A stretch of DNA of 64,000 nucleotides from Limnohabitans sp. Its GTDB lineage: Bacteria; Pseudomonadota; Gammaproteobacteria; Burkholderiales; Burkholderiaceae_C. Below are positions 42,742-52,069 of the stretch, piece by piece. The first letter of the stretch is position 1, and each line of letters starts with the position of its first letter. The notes under the pieces are model-generated. The model was not told the DNA's origin and did not search any database. It saw only the letters and a program-made list of their open reading frames with translations. The position numbers were made by a program, and so were the translations under genes. The stretch covers positions 1 through 64,000 of the forward strand of contig NZ_JAFEIF010000051.1 in the NCBI RefSeq assembly GCF_017848645.1. The letters run 5' to 3'.

Positions 42742-43188
42742 ATGAAAAACAAAACACTCGCCACCTGGTTGGCATTTTGGGGTGGTCCCATGGGCTTGCA
42801 CCGCTTTTACCTGCACGGCTTCACGGACATGGGGGCCTGGCTTTTGCCCATTCCCACGGCACTGGGCTTTTACGGCCTGGAACGTGTGCAGCAATTCGGC
42901 CAGGACGATACGCTCAGCTGGTTGTTGATTCCTTTGCTGGGCTTCACCATCGCGGGCTGCGCTGTGAACGCCATCGTCTACGGTTTGACGCCCATCGACA
43001 AATGGAATGCCCGCTTCAACCCCCAAGCGGACAGCTTGAGCCCGGCAGGCCGCACGCAATGGGGCACGATCATCGGCATCGTCATCGCCTTGTTGTTCGG
43101 CACCACGGTGATGATGTCCAGCCTGGTCTTCAGCTTTCAACGCTACTTCGAGTACCAGATTGAAGCAGCACGGCTGATCAGCCAATGA
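42742..43188 (+). CDS. TM2-domain membrane protein
   Basis: A 148-aa inner-membrane protein. The start has the TM2 signature (TWLAFWGGPMGLHRFYLHGF), followed by hydrophobic segments near 28-46, 60-82 and 110-132. TM2 proteins have no settled function. It is divergent from rpsP with 235 bases between, and is followed at once by a hairpin shared with the convergent phosphate transporter gene. Confidence 0.85.
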   Translation: MKNKTLATWLAFWGGPMGLHRFYLHGFTDMGAWLLPIPTALGFYGLERVQQFGQDDTLSWLLIPLLGFTIAGCAVNAIVYGLTPIDKWNARFNPQADSLSPAGRTQWGTIIGIVIALLFGTTVMMSSLVFSFQRYFEYQIEAARLISQ

Positions 43189-43190
43189 AA

Positions 43191-43223
43191 AATGCCGCCC
43201 GACTGGTGCAGCCGGGCGGCATT
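43191..43223. terminator. Hairpin between the TM2 gene and pit
   Basis: AATGCCGCCCG (43191-43201) pairs with CGGGCGGCATT (43213-43223) around an 11-base loop. The minus-strand side is followed by a short T-run, so it suits termination of the pit transcript; the plus-strand T-tract is poor. Confidence 0.65.
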
Positions 43224-43269
43224 CCTTGGGTCAAGCAAGGACACCGGAGCGAACCGGCGGGTCAGGCCA

Positions 43270-44283
43270 TCAATCGAAAATTTGAAAACTGACCCAGTAA
43301 GCAATGGCCGCCACAAAGGCGCTGGCGGGAATGGTCAGCACCCAAGCCCAAACGATGTTGCCCGCCACACCCCAGCGCACGGCGCTGGCCCGCTGGGTGG
43401 AGCCCACGCCCACAATGGCCCCGGTGATGGTGTGCGTGGTCGACACCGGAATACCCAGTGTGGTGGCCAGGAACAAGGTCATGGCCCCTCCCGTTTCGGC
43501 GCAAAAGCCGCCCACGGGCTTGAGCTTGGTGATTTTCTGACCCATGGTCTTGACGATGCGCCAGCCGCCAAACATGGTGCCCAAGGCAATGGCCACATAG
43601 CAGCTGACAATGACCCATCCCGGTGGGGAAGCCTCTGCCGTGCTGACATAACCTGTGGCGATCAGCAGCAACCAGATGATGCCAATGGTTTTTTGTGCAT
43701 CGTTGCCGCCGTGCCCCAGGCTGTAGGCACCAGCCGACACCAGCTGCAGTCGGCGGAACCACTTGTCCACCCGCGATGGTCGAGCCCGACGAAAAATGTG
43801 GGCCACGGCTACCATCATCAGTGAACCCAGCAAAAACCCCAGCAAAGGTGACACGAAGATGAAGGCCACGGTCTTGAGCACACCGGATGAAATCAGCGCC
43901 CCGGCTCCGGCTTTGGCGATCACAGCACCCACAATGCCACCAATCAAGGCATGCGAAGAACTGCTGGGAATGCCGTAGTACCAAGTGATGACGTTCCAGG
44001 TGATGGCCCCCACCAGCGCGCCAAACACCACATGGGTATCCACCACGCCGGGCTGCACGATGCCTTTGCCCACCGTGGCAGCCACGCTCAGGTGGAAGAC
44101 AAAAATGGCGATGAAGTTGAAGAAGGCGGCAAACACCACGGCCTGCCCCGGCTTGAGCACGCCCGTGGACACCACGGTCGCGATCGAGTTGGCGGCATCG
44201 TGAAAGCCGTTCATGAAGTCAAAAATGAGCGCCAGGGCGACCAGCAAGATCACCACCCACAAGGCGGCTTGTACGGTTTCCAT
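43270..44283 (-). CDS. pit: Low-affinity inorganic phosphate transporter, Pit family
   Basis: Proton- or cation-coupled phosphate permease, 337 aa, about ten membrane segments. The two inverted-repeat signatures of the family are present: FHDAANSIATVVST (about 27-40) and GHGGNDAQKTIG (about 190-201), plus PVSTTHTITGAIVGVG near the end. It follows a DUF47 gene by 21 bases, the common pit partner, and the pair lies behind a Pho box. Confidence 0.93.
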   Translation of the reverse strand: METVQAALWVVILLVALALIFDFMNGFHDAANSIATVVSTGVLKPGQAVVFAAFFNFIAIFVFHLSVAATVGKGIVQPGVVDTHVVFGALVGAITWNVITWYYGIPSSSSHALIGGIVGAVIAKAGAGALISSGVLKTVAFIFVSPLLGFLLGSLMMVAVAHIFRRARPSRVDKWFRRLQLVSAGAYSLGHGGNDAQKTIGIIWLLLIATGYVSTAEASPPGWVIVSCYVAIALGTMFGGWRIVKTMGQKITKLKPVGGFCAETGGAMTLFLATTLGIPVSTTHTITGAIVGVGSTQRASAVRWGVAGNIVWAWVLTIPASAFVAAIAYWVSFQIFD

Positions 44284-44304
44284 GTTCAGGATCCCCGCTT
44301 CGGA

Positions 44305-44952
44305 TCAGGAGTTTTCGAGGACGATGCCCTCGATCTGGTTGGCCACGTCTTCACACTTGTCGGTGATGGTCTCCAGCAGTTCGTAAATGGCCTTGAGCTT
44401 GATGATCTCGCGCACATCGGGTTCATCACGGAACAACTTGCTCATGGCGCTGCGCATCACGCGGTCCGCATCGGACTCCAGGCGATCGATCTCTTCGCAG
44501 GTCTTCAGCGCGGCTTCGGCCACAGAGGGCTCGCCAATTTTGGCGAGCAATTTGACCGCATCCTGCACGCGCTCGCAGCACTTGACCGACAAATCGGTCA
44601 GGCGGGTGATTTCATCGGTCATGTGCCGCACGTCGTACAGCGCCATGGTTTCGGCCGAGTCCTGGATCAGGTCGGCCACGTCGTCCATCAGGTTGATGAG
44701 GGCGTGGATTTGCTCTCGGTCGATGGGGGTGATGAAGGTGGTGTGGATGAGACGGTTGACTTCATGGGTCACGCGGTCGGCGGCGTGCTCGGCGTTGTCC
44801 ACATCGCGGTTGTACTTTTCGCGCAGGTGCACATCGTTGTAATTGGCCACCAGATTGGAGAAGGCCCGAGCCGCTTCGACAATGCGGTCCGCGTGTTGGT
44901 TGAAGAGTTCAAAAAAGTTGCCTTCTTTGGGCAGCAATTTGCCAAACAGCAT
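44305..44952 (-). CDS. DUF47 family PhoU-like protein
   Basis: A 215-aa all-helical protein with the DUF47/PhoU-like pattern of acidic metal-binding helices (DNAEHAADRVTHEV, NLMDDVADLIQDSAE, LESDADRVMRSAM). These proteins accompany Pit transporters and are thought to control them. An AGGAG site lies before ATG 44952 and a Pho box 34-51 bases upstream. Confidence 0.92.
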   Translation of the reverse strand: MLFGKLLPKEGNFFELFNQHADRIVEAARAFSNLVANYNDVHLREKYNRDVDNAEHAADRVTHEVNRLIHTTFITPIDREQIHALINLMDDVADLIQDSAETMALYDVRHMTDEITRLTDLSVKCCERVQDAVKLLAKIGEPSVAEAALKTCEEIDRLESDADRVMRSAMSKLFRDEPDVREIIKLKAIYELLETITDKCEDVANQIEGIVLENS

Positions 44953-44985
44953 AGAAAAGCTCCTGATAACGGTACGAGGTCAAAT

Positions 44986-45003
44986 GTGACAAGGGCGTGA
45001 CAA
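44986..45003 (-). promoter_or_regulatory. Pho box upstream of the DUF47-pit pair
   Basis: On the minus strand TTGTCAC-GCCC-TTGTCAC followed by ATTT: two direct 7-base repeats at 11-base periodicity, as in the PhoB consensus CTGTCAT-n4-CTGTCAT. A GTTAT -10-like sequence follows at roughly the right distance. This predicts PhoB activation under phosphate starvation. Confidence 0.7.
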
Positions 45004-45048
45004 CGACGAGTTTAACCCTACCAAATACAGGAATTGAGCACCAGCGAC

Positions 45049-45411
45049 TCAGGGACTTCTGAAAATGAAATAAACCGCACCCACCATGCACAAAGCGGCC
45101 CAAAGGTAGTCCAGTTTGAAAGGCTCTTTGAGGTAAAAACAAGCAAAAGGTACAAAAACACTCAAGGTGATGACCTCTTGCATGATCTTGAGCTGCGCCA
45201 CGCTGAATTGCGTGTAACCAATGCGGTTGGCCGGCACCTGGAACATGTATTCGAACAAGGCAATGCCCCAGCTCACCAAGGCCGCGGCGTACCAAGGGGC
45301 TGTGGCCATGTTGCGCAGGTGGCCATACCAAGCAAAGGTCATGAACACGTTGCTGGCCAGCAAGAGCAAGATGGTCTGCAGGGATATGGGCAAGTTGATG
45401 AGAGAAGTCAT
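45049..45411 (-). CDS. DUF486 (DMT-superfamily) small membrane protein
   Basis: A 120-aa protein with four hydrophobic segments (LQTILLLLASNVFMTFAWYG, WYAAALVSWGIALFEYMF, a third around EVITLSVFVPFACFYL, and LDYLWAALCMVGAVYFIF), the EmrE-like half-transporter layout of DUF486. ATG 45411 has a strong GGAGG site; TTG 45417 is in frame but less likely. It starts two bases after the folK stop. Substrate unknown. Confidence 0.88.
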   Translation of the reverse strand: MTSLINLPISLQTILLLLASNVFMTFAWYGHLRNMATAPWYAAALVSWGIALFEYMFQVPANRIGYTQFSVAQLKIMQEVITLSVFVPFACFYLKEPFKLDYLWAALCMVGAVYFIFRSP

Positions 45412-45413
45412 GT

Positions 45414-45893
45414 TCAAGCCTCCGACACACGCTCAATGGCCTGGCCGGCCACACGGGCCATGTCTTCCATGGCCACACGCTGCGGCCACACATCGGCCAA
45501 GGGGACCAGCACAAAAGCCCTTTCGCGCCAGCGCGGGTGGGGCAGCGTCAGGCGGGGGCTGTGCATGCAGGCATCCCCAAAAAACAGCAGGTCCAGGTCC
45601 AGGCTGCGGGGTGCATTCACGTAGGGGCGCAAACGGCCCGCCTGGTGTTCGATGGCTTGCAAAGCATCCAGCACATCGGGGGCGGTCAACCGCGTGTCGA
45701 TGCGGGCCACTGCGTTGATGAAGTCGGGCCCCTGGGCTTCGTGGGGCGCAGTGCGGTAAAGCGCGGAGCGGCCTGTGACTTCAATCCCGGGCCAACTGGC
45801 CAGTGCCTCAAAGGCCTGCATCACAGCCGCACGGGCATCGCCCAAATTGGCACCCAAGGCCACATAAGCGGTGACAGGGTCTCGCAAAATCAC
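45414..45893 (-). CDS. folK: 2-amino-4-hydroxy-6-hydroxymethyldihydropteridine pyrophosphokinase
   Basis: Transfers pyrophosphate from ATP to the pterin in folate synthesis. The 159-aa protein has YVALGANLGD, the substrate loop TAPHEAQGPDFINAV, and the metal-binding RSLDLDLLFFGD with LPHPRWRERAFVL. It lies 23 bases after pcnB, a common betaproteobacterial neighbour. Confidence 0.95.
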   Translation of the reverse strand: MILRDPVTAYVALGANLGDARAAVMQAFEALASWPGIEVTGRSALYRTAPHEAQGPDFINAVARIDTRLTAPDVLDALQAIEHQAGRLRPYVNAPRSLDLDLLFFGDACMHSPRLTLPHPRWRERAFVLVPLADVWPQRVAMEDMARVAGQAIERVSEA

Positions 45894-45916
45894 CCCTTGC
45901 TGTTCAGCTCACAGAT

Positions 45917-47470
45917 TCAAGCGGCGCTGCCGCCGTCGCCCGCTTGATCGCCTGCAGCACCGGGCTTGCGGCGACGGCGGCGGCGTTTTTTGGCCGCACC
46001 CTCGTCGCTGCCTTCAGCCTCCGCTGCAGGGCGGCTCTCGGCTGGCGCGGGCGCGCCTTCGGGGCGGGGTGCGCGGCGCACGCGCGGCTTGGCCGCTTGC
46101 GAGGCCTGCTGCTCGGCCTTGGCGGCCTGCACCAGGTCTTCGCGCTCTGAATCGCTGGCCATGCTGAACTCTTGCCACCAATCGGCCAGGCGTTCATCGA
46201 CTTCGGCGATGTCGGCGCGCAGGCGCAAAAAGTCAAAGCCTGCGCGAAAGCGCGGCTGCTCAACCAGGCCAAACGGCGTGCTGCCCACCCGCTTTTCAAA
46301 GCGCGGCTGCATCATCCAGATCTCGCGCATGTCGGCAGCGAGCTTGCCGCGCCCGGACACATCGCCAATGCGGGCGTCAAACACCTCGTCGATCGCGTCT
46401 TGCAAAGCCGGGTGCGGGTGCTCCTTGCGCGCCAGGCGTTTGGCCCAGCCTTCGCGCACATCGGCCCACAACACACAGGCCAACAAGAAACTGGGGGCCA
46501 CGGGCTTGCCCTCACCCACGCGGCGGTCGGTGTCGGACAAGGCCACTTGCACAAAAGCGCTGTCGGCCCGCTCCACCACCACATCCAGCAAGGGGTAAAT
46601 GCCGGTGGCCAAGCCCAGATTTTTCAGCTGCGCAATCGAAGCCAAGGCGTGCCCGGTCTGCAGCAGCTTGAGCATCTCGTCAAACAAGCGGCTTTGCGGC
46701 ACATCGGCCAGCAGAGTGGCCGACTGCGTCAGGGGTTTGGCGGTTTTGGCTTCGAGCTTGAAGCCCAGCGGGCTAAGCTTGGCCGCAAAGCGCACGGCGC
46801 GGATGATGCGCACCGGGTCTTCACGGTAGCGCGCCACCGGATCACCAATCATGCGCAGCACGCGCTTTTTCGCATCCTGAATGCCGCCGTGGTAGTCCAC
46901 CACGATTTGCGACTCGGGGTCGTAATACATGGCGTTCACGGTGAAGTCGCGGCGCGTGGCGTCTTCGTCTTGAGGGCCCCAGACGTTGTCACGCAGCACT
47001 CGGCCCGATGAGTCGACCGCGTGCTGCATGCCTTCAAGCTGGCGTTTGCTGGTGCGCTCGTTGCCTTTGACCTGCTCTGCGGCCACGTTGTCCAGGTGCG
47101 CCCGGAAGGTGGAGACCTCAATCACCTCGTTGTCGCGCCCCCGGCCGTACACCACGTGCACGATGCGAAAGCGCCGCCCGATGATGAAAGCGCGGCGAAA
47201 CAGGCCCTTGACCTGCTCAGGCGTGGCGTTGGTGGCCACATCAAAATCCTTGGGGCGCAGGCCCAGCAACAGGTCGCGCACCGCACCACCCACCACATAC
47301 GCCTCGAATCCGGCCTGCTGCAGGGTGCGCGTGACGTTGATGGCGCGCTCGTCCACCAGGCTCGGGTCGATGCCGTGCACCGATGCGGGCACCTCGGTGC
47401 GGCGGCCAAAGTGGGGCTTGCTGCTTTTGGGCGTTTTGCCCATCAGCTTGTCGATGAATTGTTTGATCAT
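45917..47470 (-). CDS. pcnB: Poly(A) polymerase I
   Basis: Adds poly(A) to RNA 3' ends, promoting decay. The 517-aa protein has the class II nucleotidyltransferase motif YVVGGAVRDLLLGLRPKDFDVAT with Asp75 and Asp77, RRFRIVHVVYGR, and TRRDFTVNAMYYD. The C-terminus is strongly basic (AKKRRRRRRKP), as in PcnB and unlike CCA-adding enzymes. Its ATG overlaps the HAD gene stop by four bases. Confidence 0.95.
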   Translation of the reverse strand: MIKQFIDKLMGKTPKSSKPHFGRRTEVPASVHGIDPSLVDERAINVTRTLQQAGFEAYVVGGAVRDLLLGLRPKDFDVATNATPEQVKGLFRRAFIIGRRFRIVHVVYGRGRDNEVIEVSTFRAHLDNVAAEQVKGNERTSKRQLEGMQHAVDSSGRVLRDNVWGPQDEDATRRDFTVNAMYYDPESQIVVDYHGGIQDAKKRVLRMIGDPVARYREDPVRIIRAVRFAAKLSPLGFKLEAKTAKPLTQSATLLADVPQSRLFDEMLKLLQTGHALASIAQLKNLGLATGIYPLLDVVVERADSAFVQVALSDTDRRVGEGKPVAPSFLLACVLWADVREGWAKRLARKEHPHPALQDAIDEVFDARIGDVSGRGKLAADMREIWMMQPRFEKRVGSTPFGLVEQPRFRAGFDFLRLRADIAEVDERLADWWQEFSMASDSEREDLVQAAKAEQQASQAAKPRVRRAPRPEGAPAPAESRPAAEAEGSDEGAAKKRRRRRRKPGAAGDQAGDGGSAA

Positions 47471-48135
47471 TCTTGAAAGAGGTCGAGGATGCGCCAGCCA
47501 CGTTCTGTGGCCAGTTGACGCAACCGAGCGTCAGGGTTCGTTGCCACCGGATGGTGGGCTTTTTCCAAAAGCGGCAAGTCGTTCATGGAGTCCGAATAGA
47601 ACGTCATCTCCACATCGCTCCAGTCCAGGCCTTTTTGGCCCAACCAATGCGCGACCCGCGTGACTTTACCCTCGCGAAACGACGGGGTGCCCCGAATCTC
47701 GCCGGTGATCCAGCCGCTGGCATCGCGTTCGAGGTCGACCGCGATCAACTCGCTGACACCAAAGGCCTGGGCAATCGGGCGGGTCACAAACTCGTTGGTG
47801 GCGGTCACGATCATGACCGTGTCCCCCGCGTGCTGGTGCGATCGTACCAGTGCCAGCGCCTCGGGCGTGATGCGCGGACGGATCACTTCGTCCATGTAAC
47901 GGGCATGCGCCTGGGCCGCCTCGGCCGCGCCGCGTTCGCGCGCGGCGCGGGTGGCAAAGCGCACATAGTCATGAATGTCCAGCGTGCCCGCTTGGTAATG
48001 GGCATAAAACTCGTCGTTGCGCTGGCTGAACACCGCCGGATCGGTCCAGCCCATTTCGGTCGTGAACACACCCCAGGTGTGGTCAGAGTCCAGCGGCAGC
48101 AAGGTGTGGTCCAAATCGAACAGGGCGAGTTTCAT
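47467..48135 (-). CDS. HAD-IB family phosphatase, SerB-like
   Basis: A 222-aa hydrolase: motif I FDLDHTLLPLDSD (nucleophile Asp7), motif II VTATNEF, motif III Lys in FREGKVTRV, motif IV YSDSMNDLPLL. It resembles phosphoserine-phosphatase-like and phosphatidylglycerophosphatase-C-like proteins; the substrate cannot be assigned from sequence. It is coupled by ATGA overlaps to hda upstream and pcnB downstream. Confidence 0.9.
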   Translation of the reverse strand: MKLALFDLDHTLLPLDSDHTWGVFTTEMGWTDPAVFSQRNDEFYAHYQAGTLDIHDYVRFATRAARERGAAEAAQAHARYMDEVIRPRITPEALALVRSHQHAGDTVMIVTATNEFVTRPIAQAFGVSELIAVDLERDASGWITGEIRGTPSFREGKVTRVAHWLGQKGLDWSDVEMTFYSDSMNDLPLLEKAHHPVATNPDARLRQLATERGWRILDLFQE

Positions 48136-48818
48136 TCGTTCTCCAGCATCGCGCGCACCAGCGGAATGGTCAGGGCGCGCTGCGTTTGCAAGGCGTAGTG
48201 GTCCAAGTGGTCGAGCAGCTGCATCAGGCTGCCCAAATCACGCGAAAAGCGCTTGAGCATGTAAGACATGACTTCGTCGCTCAAAAACAGGCCCCGGGCA
48301 TCGGCCTCCTGGCGCAGCACGGCGCGGCGCTCGGGCTCGTCCAGCACCTGCAGGGCGTCGATGTGGCCCCAGCCCAGGCGGCTGCGCAAATCGTCGCGCA
48401 GCTTCAGATCGGCCGGGGGCAAAGCCCCTGCGGCCAGGACCCAGCGCGGTGTGCCGCTGCGGGGGGTCAAGGCGTTGACAAACCAGTTGAAGGCGGTGTG
48501 CTGCTGCTCGGCGTTGTACAGGTGCACATCGTCCATCAGCACGGCGGCCCAATCGTCGTTAAACTCAGGCGGGTCCATGCTGTGGGCGTCCAGCCAGCCC
48601 ACCTGCGCGCCCTGCTCTTGCAGCGCATGGTGCACCGCATGCAACAAATGGGTTTTGCCCGAGCCGCTCTCGCCCCACAGATAGCTGGGCACGGGCGAGC
48701 GGCTGGCCGAGGCGGTCCACAAACGCAGGTGGCTCAAGGCGGCCGCGTTGGGACCTGCAAAAAAATTGTCCAGCGTGGGCGTCGAGGCCAGGCCGATGTC
48801 CAAAGCCAGTTGCTTCAT
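48132..48818 (-). CDS. hda: DnaA regulatory inactivator Hda
   Basis: AAA+ protein that, on the DNA-loaded clamp, triggers ATP hydrolysis by DnaA. The 228-aa protein begins MKQLALDIG, where QLALDI (3-8) fits the beta-clamp-binding motif, then has a DnaA-like Walker A (GESGSGKT, 49-56), LMDDVHLY as Walker B and arginine-rich sensor regions. It overlaps the AI-2E permease and HAD genes by four bases each. Confidence 0.93.
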   Translation of the reverse strand: MKQLALDIGLASTPTLDNFFAGPNAAALSHLRLWTASASRSPVPSYLWGESGSGKTHLLHAVHHALQEQGAQVGWLDAHSMDPPEFNDDWAAVLMDDVHLYNAEQQHTAFNWFVNALTPRSGTPRWVLAAGALPPADLKLRDDLRSRLGWGHIDALQVLDEPERRAVLRQEADARGLFLSDEVMSYMLKRFSRDLGSLMQLLDHLDHYALQTQRALTIPLVRAMLENE

Positions 48819-49930
48819 GCCTGATCGGGCCCTTGTTCCACCGCACCCGAGCCGCTTTTGCGGTACAGATCGCTTTGCAGGTATTGCGCCCGCAAGCGGC
48901 GCAAGCCCACCAGCAAGACCGCACTGGCGGGCAAGGCGATCAACACGCCCACGAAACCCAGCACTTGGCCAAAAGCCATCAAGGCCAAAATGACGGCCAA
49001 CGGGTGCAAGCCAATGCGCTCGCCCACCAGGCGAGGCGTGAGCACAAAGCTCTCAATCAACTGCCCCAGACCGTAGACCAAGGCCACCATGAGCAAGGCC
49101 TGCGACGGTGCCAACTGCAACAAACCGGCCAAGAGCGCCAGCACCAAACCCAGGCCAAAGCCCAGATAAGGCACAAAGACTGCCAGCCCGGTGAACACGC
49201 CAATGGGAAGCGCCAGGTCCAGACCGAACAAACTCAGTCCCAGCGAATAAAACACAGCCAGCGCCAGCATCACCAGCATTTGTCCGCGCAGGTACTCACC
49301 CAACACCTCGTCGCAGTCGCGCATGAAGTCATCAAATCGTCCGCGCCAGGCCGGTGGCACCAACTCGAGCATGCTGTTGACCAGCCGCGTCCAGTCGTAC
49401 AGCATGTAAAACAAGGCCACGGGCACCAGCACCGCATAGCCTGCCACGGCCAGCGCCAAGCTACCGCCCAGCTTGAGCGAGGACATGAGTGGGGCCCACC
49501 AATCCTCGCGGTTGGCGCTCAGGTAAGTCACCAGTTGTTGTTTCAGGTCGGCCAGATCCAGCGAGACATTCAGTCCCAACTGGGCCAACAAGGGGTTGAT
49601 GGCATCGCCCAGGCGATCAAGCAGCAAAGGCAATTGCTGCTGCAACAAGGGCCATTCGCGCACCAAAATCGGCACCAGCAACAAAAACAAACCCAGCAGG
49701 GCCAGCAAGGCCAGCGCCTCCACCAACACCACGGCCAAAGCGCGCGGCAAACGTCCCCCGGCCACGCCCTCGAGCTTGAGCACCAAGGGGTGCAACACAT
49801 AGGCCATCACGGCCGCGATCACAAAAGGCGCCAGCACCGGGGCCAGCAGCCAGAAAACCAGCACGGCCGCCAAGGCCACGCCCAGCCAGGCGGCCAGTCG
49901 GGTCATGAAAAAAGGAAGAGGGGCTTGCAT
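48815..49930 (-). CDS. AI-2E family transporter / permease
   Basis: A 371-aa multi-pass inner-membrane protein of the AI-2E/PerM (UPF0118) family. It has the paired N-terminal helices (FWLLAPVLAPFVIAAVMAYVLHPLV), a long periplasmic region, and the C-terminal helices with GLAVFVPYLGFGLGLVLALL and LTPRLVGERIGLHPLAVILALM, the family's best-conserved stretch. Substrate is unknown in this branch. It is divergent from purM. Confidence 0.9.
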   Translation of the reverse strand: MQAPLPFFMTRLAAWLGVALAAVLVFWLLAPVLAPFVIAAVMAYVLHPLVLKLEGVAGGRLPRALAVVLVEALALLALLGLFLLLVPILVREWPLLQQQLPLLLDRLGDAINPLLAQLGLNVSLDLADLKQQLVTYLSANREDWWAPLMSSLKLGGSLALAVAGYAVLVPVALFYMLYDWTRLVNSMLELVPPAWRGRFDDFMRDCDEVLGEYLRGQMLVMLALAVFYSLGLSLFGLDLALPIGVFTGLAVFVPYLGFGLGLVLALLAGLLQLAPSQALLMVALVYGLGQLIESFVLTPRLVGERIGLHPLAVILALMAFGQVLGFVGVLIALPASAVLLVGLRRLRAQYLQSDLYRKSGSGAVEQGPDQA

Positions 49931-49966
49931 GCGGTGTCTTGTTTTGCCAGGGCCTGGCCCGAGCGC

Positions 49967-49995
49967 TCAGGGCTAACCCTTAAAATAAGCCCTGA
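49967..49995. promoter_or_regulatory. Inverted repeat in the purM upstream region
   Basis: TCAGGGCT (49967-49974) and AGCCCTGA (49988-49995) are perfect 8-base inverted repeats around an AT-rich 13-base spacer, in the 130-base gap between the divergent AI-2E permease and purM genes. It could be an operator or, with the TTTTAG that follows, a weak hairpin. Confidence 0.4.
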
Positions 49996-50060
49996 TTTTA
50001 GTCTGCCAGCCCGTTTATTGGCCCTCCTTTCTGTTCACACGCCCCATTCGGGCCAAAACC

Positions 50061-51113
50061 ATGACTCAAACCCCTCTTTCCTACAAAGACGCCGGCGTCG
50101 ACATCGTTGCGGGCGACGCGCTGGTCGAGCGCATCAAACCCCTGGCCAAGAAAACCATGCGCGAAGGCGTGCTGGCCGGCATCGGCGGTTTTGGCGCGCT
50201 GTTTGAAGTGCCCAAGCGCTACAAGGAACCCGTGCTGGTCAGCGGCACCGACGGCGTGGGCACCAAACTCAAACTCGCTTTTGAATGGAACATGCACGAC
50301 ACTGTGGGCATCGACCTGGTGGCCATGAGCGTGAACGACGTGTTGGTCCAAGGCGCCGAACCCCTGTTTTTCCTCGACTACTTTGCTTGCGGCAAGCTCG
50401 ATGTGGACACGGCTGCAGCCGTGGTCGGCGGCATTGCCAAAGGCTGCGAGCTGTCGGGCTGCGCCCTGATCGGCGGCGAAACCGCCGAGATGCCCGGCAT
50501 GTACCCCGCTGGCGAATACGACCTGGCCGGTTTTGCGGTCGGTGCGGTCGAAAAATCAAAAATCCTCACCGGCCAGAACGTGAAAGCCGGGGACGTGGTG
50601 CTGGGCCTGGCTTCGAGCGGCGTGCACTCCAACGGTTTCAGTCTGGTGCGCAAGTGCATCGAGCGCGCGGGTAGCAACGCCCCCGCCACGCTCGACGGCA
50701 AACCCTTCAAGCAAGCGCTGATGGAGCCCACCCGCTTGTATGTCCTCAATGTGCTGGCCGCACTGGCCAAACACCCGAACACGCAAGAAGCCTCCGGCAT
50801 CAAAGCACTGGCCCACATCACGGGCGGCGGCTTGCTCGAAAACATTCCCCGCGTGCTGCCCGACGGCTTGGCCGCTCACCTGGAAAAAGGCAGCTGGCCG
50901 CAAACCGAGCTGTTTGCCTGGTTGCAAGCCACCGCGGGCATCGACGACATCGAGATGAACCGCACCTTCAACAACGGCATCGGCATGGTGGTGGTGGTGG
51001 ACGCGGGCGAGGCCGAAAGCTGCGCTGCAAGCTTGCGCGCGCTGGGCGAGTCGGTCTACACCATCGGCCGCATCGCACCTCAAGGCGATGGGGCTCAGGT
51101 GGTGGTGGCCTGA
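50061..51113 (+). CDS. purM: Phosphoribosylformylglycinamidine cyclo-ligase (AIR synthetase)
   Basis: ATP-dependent ring closure giving aminoimidazole ribonucleotide in purine synthesis. The 350-aa protein has [12 protein letters not shown] at the start, the ATP site [13 protein letters not shown], the DYFACGKLD and [12 protein letters not shown] motifs, and [16 protein letters not shown]. It stands alone, divergent from the hda operon. Confidence 0.97.
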   Translation: MTQTPLSYKDAGVDIVAGDALVERIKPLAKKTMREGVLAGIGGFGALFEVPKRYKEPVLVSGTDGVGTKLKLAFEWNMHDTVGIDLVAMSVNDVLVQGAEPLFFLDYFACGKLDVDTAAAVVGGIAKGCELSGCALIGGETAEMPGMYPAGEYDLAGFAVGAVEKSKILTGQNVKAGDVVLGLASSGVHSNGFSLVRKCIERAGSNAPATLDGKPFKQALMEPTRLYVLNVLAALAKHPNTQEASGIKALAHITGGGLLENIPRVLPDGLAAHLEKGSWPQTELFAWLQATAGIDDIEMNRTFNNGIGMVVVVDAGEAESCAASLRALGESVYTIGRIAPQGDGAQVVVA

Positions 51114-51143
51114 TCTTTCAGGCCCTCAGTCTCCATCAGCTGA

Positions 51144-51199
51144 CCTCAAGCAGCAAGCCTGAGGCAGAACGCCTCAAGCAGCCTGCCTGAGCACCCCAT
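51144..51199. repeat. Two 28-bp imperfect direct repeats after purM
   Basis: CCTCAAGCAGCAAGCCTGAG (from 51144) and CCTCAAGCAGCCTGCCTGAG (from 51172) differ at two bases over 20 and begin 28 bases apart. They lie between the convergent purM and SirB1-like genes; each can fold into a small hairpin. Confidence 0.6.
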
Positions 51200-52059
51200 C
51201 ACAGCGCCGATAGCTCGCTCACCCGGTTGCGCAGGGCCACGGTGTCGGGCCCTGCGGGCACGGCCTCCAGGTACAGCCTCAGGTCCTGCAAGGCTTCGTG
51301 CACATGCCCCAACTCGGCATGCACCAGGCCCCGGTCGCGCCGCTCGGACCACACCTCGGGCAGCAAAATCACCAACCTGTCCAGCACCTGCAGCATGCGC
51401 GGCCAGTCTTCCTGGGAACGGAAAATCTCTTTCAGGTTGCGCAGCATGCGGGCCAGCATGTCGCGGGGCGGGCAGGCTTGCAAGTACAAGCCCAACGGGG
51501 TCTCCCCATCGTCGAGATCGGGCGCAGCGCTCTGGTCTGCGGGGTCACGGTAAGGACTCAGGCGCTCGGACAAACTGTCCAGGCCCAAAGACTCGCCCGT
51601 GAGCGGGTCCAGCACCACCAGCCCCCCTTCGAGTGCCACTTTGACCAAAAAATGGCCAGGGAAAGAAATGCCGTGCGCCTTCAACTCCAGCGCCCGGGCC
51701 AGCTCCAGCCAGATCACCGCCAGCGAAATCGGGATGCCCCGGCGCGTGCGCAGCACCTCGAAGAGGTAGCTGTTTTCCGGCGCGTAATAGTCGTTGGCGT
51801 TCACCCCAAAGCCCAGGTCTTTGTAGAAGACCTGCGTCAGGATGGCCAGGCGGGTCAGGTCATCGGCCTCGTCGGGCATGCGCGCCGTGACCCGTTTGAG
51901 CAAGCGTTCCACATCGTCCAGCACCTGCTGCACGTCGATGCTGGGCTCTTCGTCCTGCGCCAAACTGGCGGCCGCCTCCAGCAAAGGGAAGTGCTCGTCG
52001 CTTTGCACCAGGCTGGCGAAGTAGCCCAAAGGGGTCGGGGCAGAAAAAGTCAGCGCCAT
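51199..52059 (-). CDS. SirB1-like transglutaminase-fold protein
   Basis: A 286-aa protein from ATG 52059 (AAGGA site). The N-terminal part matches the SirB1/transglutaminase-like family (NSYLFEVLRTRRGIPISLAVIWLELARAL, then HGISFPGHFLVKV), and the C-terminal 90 residues are TPR-like helices. The catalytic Cys of true transglutaminases is not visible (RRGIPISL lies in its place), so it is probably non-enzymatic. It follows murJ by ten bases. Confidence 0.87.
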   Translation of the reverse strand: MALTFSAPTPLGYFASLVQSDEHFPLLEAAASLAQDEEPSIDVQQVLDDVERLLKRVTARMPDEADDLTRLAILTQVFYKDLGFGVNANDYYAPENSYLFEVLRTRRGIPISLAVIWLELARALELKAHGISFPGHFLVKVALEGGLVVLDPLTGESLGLDSLSERLSPYRDPADQSAAPDLDDGETPLGLYLQACPPRDMLARMLRNLKEIFRSQEDWPRMLQVLDRLVILLPEVWSERRDRGLVHAELGHVHEALQDLRLYLEAVPAGPDTVALRNRVSELSAL

Positions 52060-52069
52060 GAGAAATCCT

